A stretch of 64,000 bases of DNA from GWB2-37-7 sp942492835 (lineage in GTDB: Bacteria; Bacillota; Clostridia; Lutisporales; Lutisporaceae). Shown here piece by piece: positions 12,818-20,443 of this stretch. Made by a program: the position numbers and the translations under genes. The stretch's first letter is position 1; the number at the start of each line of letters is the position of its first letter. Below the pieces are notes generated by a model. That model had not been told where the DNA came from and did not search any database. It saw nothing but the letters and a program-made list of their open reading frames with translations. The stretch is taken from positions 1,550,001 to 1,614,000 of the forward strand of contig OW818645.1 of NCBI GenBank assembly GCA_942492835.1. The letters are read 5' to 3'.

Positions 12818-12962
12818 ATAATCACCTCAAATAATAATATTTCATCATGTAGTTCCAATTACTACTTGATGTATATTATATTACTACGTATCACATGTAT
12901 ATGCAAGCAGAATATTTTTAATTTACATTTTATTTTTCCCTTTTTTTATAAGGTAATTCCGC

Positions 12963-12983
12963 ATGTTTAGTGCGATATGTGTA
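12963..12983. repeat. Dispersed intergenic motif, copy e (divergent)
   Basis: ATGTTTAGTGCGATATGTGT then A, between trhA and the DUF1836 gene, immediately upstream of the DUF1836 promoter. It matches the other copies well in its first half only. Confidence 0.35.
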
Positions 12984-12991
12984 CGAATATG

Positions 12992-13020
12992 TTGTTAGCT
13001 AGGTTTTATTACTATATAAT
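12992..13020 (+). promoter_or_regulatory. Promoter of the DUF1836 gene
   Basis: -35 TTGTTA (12992-12997), a 17-bp spacer, and a perfect -10 TATAAT (13015-13020). The start point near 13027 would put the Shine-Dalgarno GAGGTGAT at the very 5' end of the mRNA. Confidence 0.65.
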
Positions 13021-13037
13021 ATAATAGAGGTGATTAA

Positions 13038-13619
13038 ATGGAAATTGAAGATTTGAGTTCAATTTTGAATGTAATATCTGATATTGCTGAAATTAAGCCA
13101 TCAGATATACCCGATATCGATTTATATATGGATCAGGTTACTACCTTTATAGACAATAAATTAGGAAGTGAAAAAAGAAATAAAAAGGATAAGCTTCTTA
13201 CTAAAACAATGATTAATAATTATTCAAAAGCAAAAATACTTGCTCCTTCAAAAAATAAAAAATATAATAAAGAACAAATGATTCAGCTTATTTTGATTTA
13301 TTACTTAAAACAGATACTTTCAATAGGAGATATCGAGGATTTGTTTACCCCACTCTTCCATGCTTCAGAGGATAATTCAACTTTAATTGAGGATATATAT
13401 TGTACGTATCTTCAGGCAAAAATAAATAATGTAAAAAATGTTAGTGCAATGTTGAAGGATAATGAGGATTTAATTGTACAGGTGGGAGCAAATCTTGAGG
13501 AAAATAAAAAAAATAAAGTACAGCTTATCGCAACTGCTATGCTGCTCACGTCTCAAGCTCAGGCATATAAGAGAACAGCAGAAGCTATTATAGATAATCA
13601 CTTTAAAGTCACTACATAG
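13038..13619 (+). CDS. DUF1836 domain protein, putative regulator
   Basis: 193 residues. The central block LLTKTMINNYSKAKILAPS followed by KKYNKEQMIQLILIYYLKQ (about 54-95) is the hallmark of DUF1836, whose N-terminal half has the look of a MerR-like winged-helix DNA-binding unit (first turn TKTMINNYSK, wing region NKKYNKEQ). No effector domain that I recognise follows; the C-terminal half is helical. RBS GAGGTGAT is 3-4 bases before ATG. It is divergent from trhA and convergent with lepB across a shared terminator. Target genes are unknown. Confidence 0.75.
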   Translation: MEIEDLSSILNVISDIAEIKPSDIPDIDLYMDQVTTFIDNKLGSEKRNKKDKLLTKTMINNYSKAKILAPSKNKKYNKEQMIQLILIYYLKQILSIGDIEDLFTPLFHASEDNSTLIEDIYCTYLQAKINNVKNVSAMLKDNEDLIVQVGANLEENKKNKVQLIATAMLLTSQAQAYKRTAEAIIDNHFKVTT

Positions 13620-13632
13620 ATCATGAAATTAG

Positions 13633-13670
13633 AAAAAGTACAATGCTTTACATACAGCATTGTACTTTTT
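13633..13670. terminator. Bidirectional terminator
   Basis: A perfect 15-bp stem (13633-13647 with 13656-13670) has five As on one side and five Ts on the other, between the DUF1836 gene and lepB. It can stop transcription from both sides. Confidence 0.9.
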
Positions 13671-13679
13671 CTTCAAATA

Positions 13680-14219
13680 TTATTTGGGAGTGCCAATATT
13701 ACTAAATGGGTAGATTCTATAAACTACTCTTCCTATTATATCTTTCTTACTTACAAATCCAATGCCACTTCGACTGTCATTACTGTTTAACCTGTTGTCA
13801 CCCATTACAAAGAATTGTCCTTCCGGAACTATGACATCAACTTCTCCATTCGTAATCCCATCATTTAAATATGGCTCCTCTATCTTTTGATCATTTACAT
13901 AGACATTATCATCAATTACCACAACCTTATCTCCCGGAATACCAATAACTCTTTTTACTAGAGCCTTCTTTGCTCCAAGCATTCTATATATCTTCCACGG
14001 ATGTGGCATTTGAGTGTTAAATGCAATTATATCTCCTTGCATAGGCTCAGTTCCTATATATCTTGCTCTAATAAGAAGGTCCGAGTTGGATAAGGTAGGA
14101 AGCATAGATGAGCCTTCTACTATAGCAGTACCTCCGAATAAATTTATTATTAAAGCGATAGCCGCCGCTACTGCAAAAGAAATTATCCACCCCAGAATTT
14201 CTTTTTGAATACTTTTCAT
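13680..14219 (-). CDS. lepB: Signal peptidase I
   Basis: 179 residues from the ATG at 14219, preferred over the longer frame (14273) because GAGAGGAG lies 6 bases upstream and the N-terminus then begins MKSIQKEILGW followed directly by the membrane helix (about 8-28). Catalytic serine S38 is in EGSSMLPTL and the catalytic lysine K89 in VKRVIGIPGD; the C-terminal MGDNRLNSNDSR box is intact. It cleaves signal peptides from exported proteins at the outer face of the membrane. It is the last gene of a loose minus-strand group with the PhzF gene, 68 bases downstream of it. Confidence 0.93.
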   Translation of the reverse strand: MKSIQKEILGWIISFAVAAAIALIINLFGGTAIVEGSSMLPTLSNSDLLIRARYIGTEPMQGDIIAFNTQMPHPWKIYRMLGAKKALVKRVIGIPGDKVVVIDDNVYVNDQKIEEPYLNDGITNGEVDVIVPEGQFFVMGDNRLNSNDSRSGIGFVSKKDIIGRVVYRIYPFSNIGTPK

Positions 14220-14287
14220 TGATAAACTCCTCTCATTATTTAAATAAGTTTTACTAATAAGCCCACGTTTCATATATTGATTTGATT

Positions 14288-15151
14288 TTATATTTCATAA
14301 GCTTCTTCACCTATTATTAATGCTTCTCCACCTACCCAAACCTCTTCTATTTTCATGTCTTTAAGTTTCAATGCAGCCTTGATAATAGATGGCTTGTACA
14401 TAAAGTTTCCCTGCTCAATAACAATATCTTCATGGTTAGTATTAAGATATCCGTATTTATAAAGATAACATGCCAATGCACCATTTGATGTGCCTGTTGC
14501 AGATTCTTCAGATATTCCATATAGTGGTGCAAAATTTCTGCATATTGCTACACTTTTTGAGTTATCATTTAATGCAAAAACATGAAGACCCGTAGCTTTA
14601 TATTTTTTGCTGATTTCTTCGATTTTCTTCATATCAGGTTTTAAATATTCCAAAATATCGTTGTTTTTAACAGGCACTAGTATATCTTTTAACCCTGTTG
14701 ATACAGCTTGTATAGGCATCCTTGTGTCAAAAGCAGTGGAGGCAATATCTAAACAATCTGAAAGCTCTTCTGCATAAATTTTTTCATAAAATCTTGGCAG
14801 TGTTTGTTGCATATAAACCGTAGAAGCTTTTATGTTAATTTTAAGAACACCAGCTTTTGTTTCTTGTGTATAAGAGCCTTGCTTAATCAATTTTTTTTGT
14901 TGCATGAGGTTAAATGCTGCTATAGTAGCATGTCCACATAAATCCACCTCTGCATTGGTAGTAAAAAATCTTACTTTAAAGTCAGCCACTTCTGATTCTG
15001 ATATAAAAGCAGTCTCAGAATATCCAATTATCTTTGCTAAATTTTGCATTTGTGCTTCAGTCAATTCATCGGAATTTAATACCACTCCTGCTGGATTTCC
15101 TCCATTACCTCTATTAGCAAAGGAGCTTATCTTATATGCCTTTACTATCAT
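14288..15151 (-). CDS. PhzF-family isomerase/epimerase-like protein
   Basis: 287 residues, the usual length. Family blocks are GNPAGVVL near 19-26, YSETAFI with the catalytic glutamate near 47, VDLCGHATIAAF near 70-80 and, at the C-terminal half, ATGTSNGALACYLYKYG. PhzF proteins are diaminopimelate-epimerase-fold enzymes; outside phenazine clusters the substrate is unknown and no phenazine genes are here. The start ATG has a weak GCGGTGA Shine-Dalgarno. It sits 32 bases after the lipoprotein gene, possibly in one transcript. Confidence 0.85.
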   Translation of the reverse strand: MIVKAYKISSFANRGNGGNPAGVVLNSDELTEAQMQNLAKIIGYSETAFISESEVADFKVRFFTTNAEVDLCGHATIAAFNLMQQKKLIKQGSYTQETKAGVLKINIKASTVYMQQTLPRFYEKIYAEELSDCLDIASTAFDTRMPIQAVSTGLKDILVPVKNNDILEYLKPDMKKIEEISKKYKATGLHVFALNDNSKSVAICRNFAPLYGISEESATGTSNGALACYLYKYGYLNTNHEDIVIEQGNFMYKPSIIKAALKLKDMKIEEVWVGGEALIIGEEAYEI

Positions 15152-15183
15152 ACTTTCACCGCTTTTTCTTCATTTTTTATAAC

Positions 15184-15762
15184 CTATTGCTTTTTACTTA
15201 GATAAGCAGATACAGTAGCCGAGTCCTTGTTTGCACTATAAAAGCTTAAAAGATATTCTCCACAGTCATAGTCCATTTTCCACATTTCACCTTCAGTGTC
15301 TGTTTCAAATACTTCTTTGCTTGGAGCTCCAAGATATTGTTTGATTGTTTCTGGACTCATTCCCACCTTTACACCATAGAGGCTGTATCCTTCAGATACT
15401 ATAATGCCCGATATATTAGCTTCACTTTTAGTGTCTTCAATAATTCTATCTAAAATTATATCTACTACTTCATAACTTATATAGGAGGTTCCCTCAAAAT
15501 TATCAAGTCCTATAGGTTCTCCATATTGTGCTATAACGTCCTGTAGTTTTGAACCTATATTTATAGAAAGATCTGTAATCTTGCCTTCATATGCTAGCTT
15601 TAGAGCATCGCTTTTTTGAGTAGTTGGTTCTGGAATGTTCTCTTCGGTTTCAGTAATTTTCAATGCTGGTACAGTTTTATCCTCAGCCACTTTTTCACCC
15701 TTACAGCCTGCAAAGCTTAAGCATAATACCAATACTAATAATATTACTATAGCTTTTTTCAA
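15184..15762 (-). CDS. Putative lipoprotein of unknown function
   Basis: 192 residues. A lipoprotein signal is clear: MKKA, a hydrophobic run, and the lipobox LSFAGC with the lipidated cysteine at 19. A Glu/Thr-rich linker (about 25-55) precedes a mature domain with blocks such as GSKLQDVIAQYGEP and GVKVGMSPETIKQYLGAPSKE, two similar G-x-x-x-x-D/E-V/I-x-x-x-x-G-x-P units that resemble small SmpA/BamE-like repeat folds; this is only a pattern impression. The start is TTG at 15762 with a GAGGA motif upstream. No function is proposed. Confidence 0.7.
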   Translation of the reverse strand: MKKAIVILLVLVLCLSFAGCKGEKVAEDKTVPALKITETEENIPEPTTQKSDALKLAYEGKITDLSINIGSKLQDVIAQYGEPIGLDNFEGTSYISYEVVDIILDRIIEDTKSEANISGIIVSEGYSLYGVKVGMSPETIKQYLGAPSKEVFETDTEGEMWKMDYDCGEYLLSFYSANKDSATVSAYLSKKQ

Positions 15763-15793
15763 TTTATCAGTTCCTCATCTTTCAATTTAATTT

Positions 15794-16180
15794 CTATCTT
15801 ATTTTTTGTTCTAAAAATCTGTCTATAAGCACTATATCTTTTAAGTCCTTTTCCCTGCCCAGCCTTTCTTTATAAACACGGATACTATTAATATCAGCTA
15901 CAGGTATTCCTTCAATTAGTTCTATATTGTCTGGTACCCAATCTTCAAATATCTCTATGCATCCATCAATCACTATAGCTTCAAATTTATTTTTTTTAAT
16001 TAATTCAAAACCTTTATTTAACAGTTCCTTAAACAGCTTTGAGGTACAGCCTATATCTATATCATTAGTCTCTGGTCTTACTCCATGTAAGACTAGTGCC
16101 GCACCGGTCATCACACAGTATTGGTTCTGAAAAAAATTTAAACTTTTTAGTTTGTCCAATATTTGATTTCTGTTTAGCAT
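15794..16180 (-). CDS. Nucleotidyltransferase-fold protein
   Basis: 128 residues from the ATG at 16180, chosen because GGAGG lies 5 bases upstream; the longer frame (16192) would start inside that Shine-Dalgarno. The core is MTGAALVLHGVRPETNDIDIGCT: a G-A-A-LxxHG turn followed by the DxD-type metal pair D43/D45, as in minimal nucleotidyltransferases of the MNT/AbiEii superfamily. A second acidic patch IEIFEDW follows. No HEPN or toxin partner gene is adjacent, so it may be a solitary housekeeping member rather than an antitoxin. The substrate is unknown. Confidence 0.65.
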   Translation of the reverse strand: MLNRNQILDKLKSLNFFQNQYCVMTGAALVLHGVRPETNDIDIGCTSKLFKELLNKGFELIKKNKFEAIVIDGCIEIFEDWVPDNIELIEGIPVADINSIRVYKERLGREKDLKDIVLIDRFLEQKIR

Positions 16181-16254
16181 ATAGTCCTCCATAAGACTAA
16201 ATCTTTCATTTCCTATACTTTTATTATATCATATAATATGTAATTTCTTGTATA

Positions 16255-17967
16255 TTATTTTACAAACTTATATTCTACTGTATCAAACAATCCAAGGTCT
16301 GTAATTTTTAATTCAGGAATTACAGGGAGAGCTAAAAAAGCAAGAGTCATAAAAGGATCATACTCTTTTGACACTCCCATAGAATATGCATCTTTTAGCA
16401 TCACCTTAAGTCTATTATTTACTTCTTCTAGGCTTAAATCACTCATAAGTCCCGCTATAGGTAGTGCGAGAGAATGCTTTATACTGCCCTCAGATGTTAT
16501 ACAAATCCCACCGCCAATGCCTTTCAAGTGGTTTACTGCTACCTGCATATCCATATCATTGTCACCGATTACTACTATATTATGAGAATCATGGGCTACG
16601 CTGGAGGCTATTGCTCCGTTTTGCAGACCCATTCCTTTTACCAATCCAAGACCGATATTACCTGTTTTATGATGCCTTTCTACAACTGCTATTTTTAAAA
16701 GTTTATCCCCTGTTTCATCAATATAGGAGGCATTATCATTCTTTACCTTTAGCCTAAGTTTCTTTGTAATTAAGGAATGAGGCAGCAAGCCTATAACGCT
16801 AGTTTCTCCCTCAGAAACTTCTAACTTAAAGTTTTCTTTCTCAAGCTCCTTAATATTAACTGAGTTCCTCATTTTTGAGTCATTAATACTTCTTGTGTTA
16901 AAAAGAGATTTTCCATTTTCTGCTACCAGTCTTCCCTTTTTATAAACTTGATAAATATCTATGCTCTCTAAATCGTTTAGTATTAAGAGATTAGCTTTAT
17001 ATCCCGGTGCTATAGCTCCTATGTTTTGTAAGTTATAGCACCTTGCAGCATTTATTGTAGCCATTTGTATAGCTTTTATAGGTTTCATCCCATTTTTTAT
17101 AGCAATTCGGACATTGTTATCTATATGTCCATTTTTTATTATGTCCTCTGATTGCCTGTCATCAGTGCAGAAAAGACATCTGTTTAGTGTAACCTCATTT
17201 ACAGTAGGCAATAAGTCTACTAGATTCCTAGCTGCGGATCCTTCTCTAAGCATTATAAACATTCCTAGACGTAGTCTCTCAATTGCTTCTTCTACTGTGG
17301 TACATTCATGCTCTGTCCTTACTCCTGGCAGTATATATGCGTTTAGTTCCTTGCCAGTGATTCCAGGTGCATGACCGTCCATCATCTTATGAGCGTTTTT
17401 AGCTAATACAATCTTATTTATTATATTTTTTTCGCAGGTAATTATACTTGTAAAGTCCATTAGCTCTCCTAAGCCAAGTACTCTTTGTTGATTAATAAGC
17501 TCCAGTAAGTCCTCTGCCTTCAACACACTTCCAGAATTTTCAAAAGGTGTTGCTGGTACGCATGAGGGAAGCATGATAAATATATCTAGGGGTAAATTTT
17601 CTGAGCCCTCTATTATATACTTTATGCCAGCTATTCCTTTTACATTGGCAATTTCATGTGGATCTGCAATAACTGTCATAGTTCCCTTAGGTATAACAGC
17701 TCTTGCAAACTCCGCTGGAGTAACCATAGAGGATTCTATATGCACATGTCCGTCAATAAAGCCTGGGCATATGTACTTACCATTCATATCAAGCTCTATA
17801 GCACCACTATACTCGCCTATTCCTGCAATATAACCATCATGTATGGCAACATCAGCCTTATATATTTCCTCTGTAAATACGTTAATTACGTTAATGTTTT
17901 TAAATACAAGCTGAGCCTTGACTCTACCCATAGCTACATCTATCATTGATATTATAATATCTCTCAT
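16255..17967 (-). CDS. ade: Adenine deaminase
   Basis: 570 residues, the usual Firmicute Ade length. It converts adenine to hypoxanthine and ammonia in purine salvage. The amidohydrolase metal motif DGHVHIESSM lies near 72-81, followed by ADPHEIANVKG near 110; MMDGHAPGITG near 191 and TDDRQSEDI near 270 complete the active site. The C-terminal Ade domain includes SSVAHDSHNIVVIGDND near 455. The start ATG is preceded by GGGGGCG. The gene lies just outside the lysS-associated element, and its promoter region holds a 14-bp inverted repeat. No purine riboswitch is visible. Confidence 0.92.
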   Translation of the reverse strand: MRDIIISMIDVAMGRVKAQLVFKNINVINVFTEEIYKADVAIHDGYIAGIGEYSGAIELDMNGKYICPGFIDGHVHIESSMVTPAEFARAVIPKGTMTVIADPHEIANVKGIAGIKYIIEGSENLPLDIFIMLPSCVPATPFENSGSVLKAEDLLELINQQRVLGLGELMDFTSIITCEKNIINKIVLAKNAHKMMDGHAPGITGKELNAYILPGVRTEHECTTVEEAIERLRLGMFIMLREGSAARNLVDLLPTVNEVTLNRCLFCTDDRQSEDIIKNGHIDNNVRIAIKNGMKPIKAIQMATINAARCYNLQNIGAIAPGYKANLLILNDLESIDIYQVYKKGRLVAENGKSLFNTRSINDSKMRNSVNIKELEKENFKLEVSEGETSVIGLLPHSLITKKLRLKVKNDNASYIDETGDKLLKIAVVERHHKTGNIGLGLVKGMGLQNGAIASSVAHDSHNIVVIGDNDMDMQVAVNHLKGIGGGICITSEGSIKHSLALPIAGLMSDLSLEEVNNRLKVMLKDAYSMGVSKEYDPFMTLAFLALPVIPELKITDLGLFDTVEYKFVK

Positions 17968-18102
17968 GTAAACGCCCCCACTATATTTATAGTATATTAT
18001 ATAGATTTTAATCTTCTAAAATAACTTTTTCAACTTTATTGTATATGTTTTACACTCAATATATACAATAAAGTATTTTACTTAAGTTATTAAGCATGCA
18101 AA
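17968..18102 (-). other. Upstream region of ade
   Basis: The weak promoter candidate TTATTT (18019-18024), 17-bp spacer, TATAAT (17996-18001) lies here, with the inverted repeat at 18033-18074. No conserved purine aptamer loops are apparent. Confidence 0.4.
18033..18074. repeat. Perfect 14-bp inverted repeat upstream of ade
   Basis: ACTTTATTGTATAT (18033-18046) and its exact reverse complement (18061-18074) are separated by 14 bases, just upstream of the candidate -35. It could be an operator for the ade gene or a weak hairpin. Confidence 0.6.
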
Positions 18103-18136
18103 AAGCCAGTTGATTTAAACTTAAACCAACTGGCTT
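18103..18136 (-). terminator. Original lysS terminator, displaced by the element
   Basis: AAGCCAGTTG (18103-18112) and CAACTGGCTT (18127-18136) form a 10-bp stem followed on the minus strand by TTTTTGC. It lies 8 bases beyond the duplicated lysS 3' end at 18144-18174, which is where a lysS terminator would have been before the insertion. Confidence 0.8.
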
Positions 18137-18143
18137 GATTAAT

Positions 18144-18174
18144 TCTATTACGTTAATGGTTTCATTGTTGGGAA
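18144..18174. repeat. Attachment-site repeat, distal copy (duplicated lysS 3' end)
   Basis: On the minus strand it reads TTCCCAACAATGAAACCATT then AACGTAATAGA, i.e. the codons F-P-T-M-K-P-L-T followed by TAA. The intact lysS at the other end has A-GCA-TAA instead. The lysS terminator follows this copy, so this is the ancestral gene end cut off by integration. Confidence 0.8.
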
Positions 18175-18278
18175 ATCGCACCGATTTACTTATATCTCTT
18201 TGTTACTCTACAAATCCCTATTTTACAAGGATGCTTTTTTCAATCTGATTTATTACTCTGTGCAAACCTTCATAAGTA

Positions 18279-18306
18279 GTCGCAAGTCAGTCGCACTTTG
18301 GTCGCA
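18279..18306 (+). repeat. Three GTCGCA boxes at 11-bp spacing
   Basis: GTCGCA occurs at 18279, 18290 and 18301, one helical turn apart. Two more copies with the same spacing and orientation lie near the other end (22432, 22443). The arrangement fits arm-type binding sites of a tyrosine recombinase. Confidence 0.55.
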
Positions 18307-18360
18307 ACCTAGATAATACCAGTTTAAGCTTTCTTTTGTGCGTTAAAATACAAAGACAGC

Positions 18361-18999
18361 ATGAATAGCAAAGAGCAGAATGAGTTTAAAAAGTATGCAT
18401 GTTGTAAGAGTCAAGAATCACTTGCTGAAAAAATCGGGGTCAGACGTCAAGCCATAATTGATTGGGAAAATGGAAATACTTTTCCATCAATAAATAATAT
18501 TATTGAACTATGCAATGCTTTTGACTGTAGTATAGACTATTTACTTGGTTCAGGTGATTTACCAGAAATAGACCCTATCTCAAAAGCCTCCTTTTACTCA
18601 AAAATATCTCCGATTATAATTAGATATGGTAGAGAGCATAATGATTATTTGGATTGCTTGAATTACTTTATGTTACCAGAGAATTGCTCATCCCTATTTA
18701 ATGAAATAAACAAAAAAACATATAAATCATTTTTAAAATCAAAACTCCCTCAAAATAAACTAATATTATCAACTAAAAAAAATGAAACTGGTATAAAAAT
18801 TAAGGGATGTTTAAATCCTATAATCTATCATAACTTTTTTAGTGGTATAGAATTCGATTACACTTCATTTATTGATTATTTGGTCGAGAATACATTCGAA
18901 TCATTATCATATAATTCTATGATTGAATTGCAAAAAACTAAGTTAGCAAGCACTTTTGTAAATCTTTTTATTAACTATCTTGAAGATATGGACAAATAA
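18361..18999 (+). CDS. XRE-family HTH protein of the element
   Basis: 212 residues. The N-terminal 60 residues are a helix-turn-helix of the Xre/Cro type: SQESLAEKIGVRRQAIIDWENG then PSINNIIELCNAFDCSIDYLLGS. The remaining 150 residues show no domain I recognise. It is the only plus-strand gene in the element and converges on the restriction-modification operon. It may regulate that operon or excision genes now lost; much longer than classical restriction controller (C) proteins of about 80-100 residues. The Shine-Dalgarno is poor, so the exact start is uncertain; an in-frame stop at 18325 limits any extension. Confidence 0.75.
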   Translation: MNSKEQNEFKKYACCKSQESLAEKIGVRRQAIIDWENGNTFPSINNIIELCNAFDCSIDYLLGSGDLPEIDPISKASFYSKISPIIIRYGREHNDYLDCLNYFMLPENCSSLFNEINKKTYKSFLKSKLPQNKLILSTKKNETGIKIKGCLNPIIYHNFFSGIEFDYTSFIDYLVENTFESLSYNSMIELQKTKLASTFVNLFINYLEDMDK

Positions 19000-19043
19000 A
19001 AAAGGAAATGGAGCTGATTAATTTCAGATCCATTTCCTTTTTT
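18998..19043 (+). terminator. Terminator of the XRE gene
   Basis: A 15-bp stem (18998-19012 with 19029-19043) ends in six Ts and overlaps the stop codon. With its six As on the other side it can also act on the minus strand for the RM operon remnants. Confidence 0.85.
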
Positions 19044-19045
19044 AT

Positions 19046-19312
19046 TTAATCTATAACATCTTCAATAGGTTTTAAAACATCACTATTCATGACAGCAGAA
19101 AGTATCTTGTTTAATTCTGTTGCAATCTACAAAATACTTTTTCACAATGCAACTCATGATAATCTTTTTATGGATATCTTCCTTACGAAGTCTTTCAGAT
19201 TCCTTTGACTTTACTCTTGTTAATCTTGCTTTTGCATGTCCACTGCCTTTAATGCTAATTCCATTTCTTTGCTTAGTTCTTCGGTTTCTTCAATTATTCT
19301 CGTTATCCTCAT
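19046..19312 (-). pseudogene. Decayed small basic coiled-coil ORF
   Basis: From ATG at 19312 the minus strand reads MRITRIIEETEELSKEMELA then LKAVDMQK in one frame; it continues as ARLTRVKSKESERLRKEDIH in a second frame and ends ELNKILSAVMNSDVLKPIED-VID-stop at 19046 in a third. At least two frameshifts split what looks like one charged helical protein of about 85-90 residues. The style (basic coiled coil, RLRKED block) recalls accessory proteins of mobilisable elements such as DUF3847, but I cannot confirm that. Confidence 0.4.
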
Positions 19313-19340
19313 TCTTTTTTCTAATTTTGGATAAAAAAAT

Positions 19341-19373
19341 GGTGGTAAATTTTCCGCAAGGGACACTGCCACC
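19341..19373. repeat. Inverted repeat with GC-rich core, possible oriT relic
   Basis: GGTGG (19341-19345) and CCACC (19369-19373) flank a core containing CCGCAAGGGACACT, unusually GC-rich for this AT-rich interval. It lies directly upstream of the decayed ORF. Transfer origins often look like this, but no relaxase gene is present to support the reading. Confidence 0.25.
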
Positions 19374-19399
19374 ATAGGTGAACAACAACATTTTTATTG

Positions 19400-20443
19400 T
19401 TATAATGCTTCAATATTATTTAAACACTTTTTCTCTATTTCTTTCATATATTTTTCCATATAATCCCATGATATTTTTTCATTTTCATCAACAGGTAATA
19501 AAATTGAAAAATCTGTGTTCATATGTCTATTTAATTCATCAACGAATGCTTTATAATGCAATCTACCTTCTTTAAAAATCATAGTAGCAATATATTTTTT
19601 ACAGTAGATAGACATCTCATGCTTAGGAATTAGAACATTTACATTTTGACTCGTATAAAAAGGTTTTTCTTGGACGAAACATGAACCTAAATATTCTCCA
19701 CCTAAAGAAATTGTAAGATAACCTTTTGAATATGGTTTTGTCCCTTCAATCTCATCAACAAAAGCGGTTACCCCATTATTTGCATTTGCACGACCAACAA
19801 AATTAACAGTTGGATTAATCTCTGTCATTTTTATTTTATCAAGTTTTGTGCCACTATCTATTGTAAATAAATCATCATCATATAGATTAAATCTCTTAAA
19901 ATTACTAACATCAATCTTCTTTTTATCTACTTTTACTTTTTGCAAACTATCTACTGCTTTATCAACTTCATTTTCAACAGCAATCATATACTGTTCCATA
20001 TATCCCCAATTTGGTTTATTTTTTTCTGTAATAGGTAATTTGATTTTTTCCTTTTTCAGAAGTTTGGGAAATAGTCCATTATTATAATCATATTTTTTAG
20101 TTATTGTTTGCAAACATGCAATCAAAAACCTACAAACAGCTTCTGATAAATGTCTGGTATCTATGTAGTAGATATCCCTTCCTGATATCCACTCTTCTGA
20201 TTGATAAAAAAATGTTGAGTTTTCTGAACCGAATGAAATTACGCCTGCCGGACTTGGTAGCATTTCATCAAGTAATTCAACTCTATATTTAATTCCATTA
20301 TTAAATTTTGTTCTTACAACATAAGGGATTCCATAATCACTTTCAATGACGTGTCTTGTATGATATACACTAGGTTTCTCTATCTTATCAAATAATTCTC
20401 CTATAACAAATTCTCCCCACTTTTCAATATCAATTTTATCCAT
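19400..20443 (-). CDS. Specificity subunit of a BcgI-like (type IIB) restriction-modification system
   Basis: 347 residues, close to the 341 of BcgB. It is built as two similar halves, each a target-recognition domain followed by a helical spacer: the halves end IKLPITEKNKPNWGYMEQYM (about 135-155) and SILLPVDENEKISWDYMEKY (about 314-333). Two TRDs imply a bipartite, asymmetric DNA target. It works with the upstream nuclease-methylase, whose stop codon it overlaps by 8 bases, indicating translational coupling. By itself it could be called HsdS; the absence of hsdR and the nuclease fused to the partner favour the type IIB reading. Confidence 0.8.
   Translation of the reverse strand: MDKIDIEKWGEFVIGELFDKIEKPSVYHTRHVIESDYGIPYVVRTKFNNGIKYRVELLDEMLPSPAGVISFGSENSTFFYQSEEWISGRDIYYIDTRHLSEAVCRFLIACLQTITKKYDYNNGLFPKLLKKEKIKLPITEKNKPNWGYMEQYMIAVENEVDKAVDSLQKVKVDKKKIDVSNFKRFNLYDDDLFTIDSGTKLDKIKMTEINPTVNFVGRANANNGVTAFVDEIEGTKPYSKGYLTISLGGEYLGSCFVQEKPFYTSQNVNVLIPKHEMSIYCKKYIATMIFKEGRLHYKAFVDELNRHMNTDFSILLPVDENEKISWDYMEKYMKEIEKKCLNNIEAL

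Noticed and set aside
17968..18102. Possible purine riboswitch before ade
   Set aside because: The conserved loop-loop sequences of the purine aptamer are not visible.
18279..18306. GTCGCA array as a CRISPR remnant
   Set aside because: Units are 11 bp apart with no spacers or cas genes; arm-type sites fit better.
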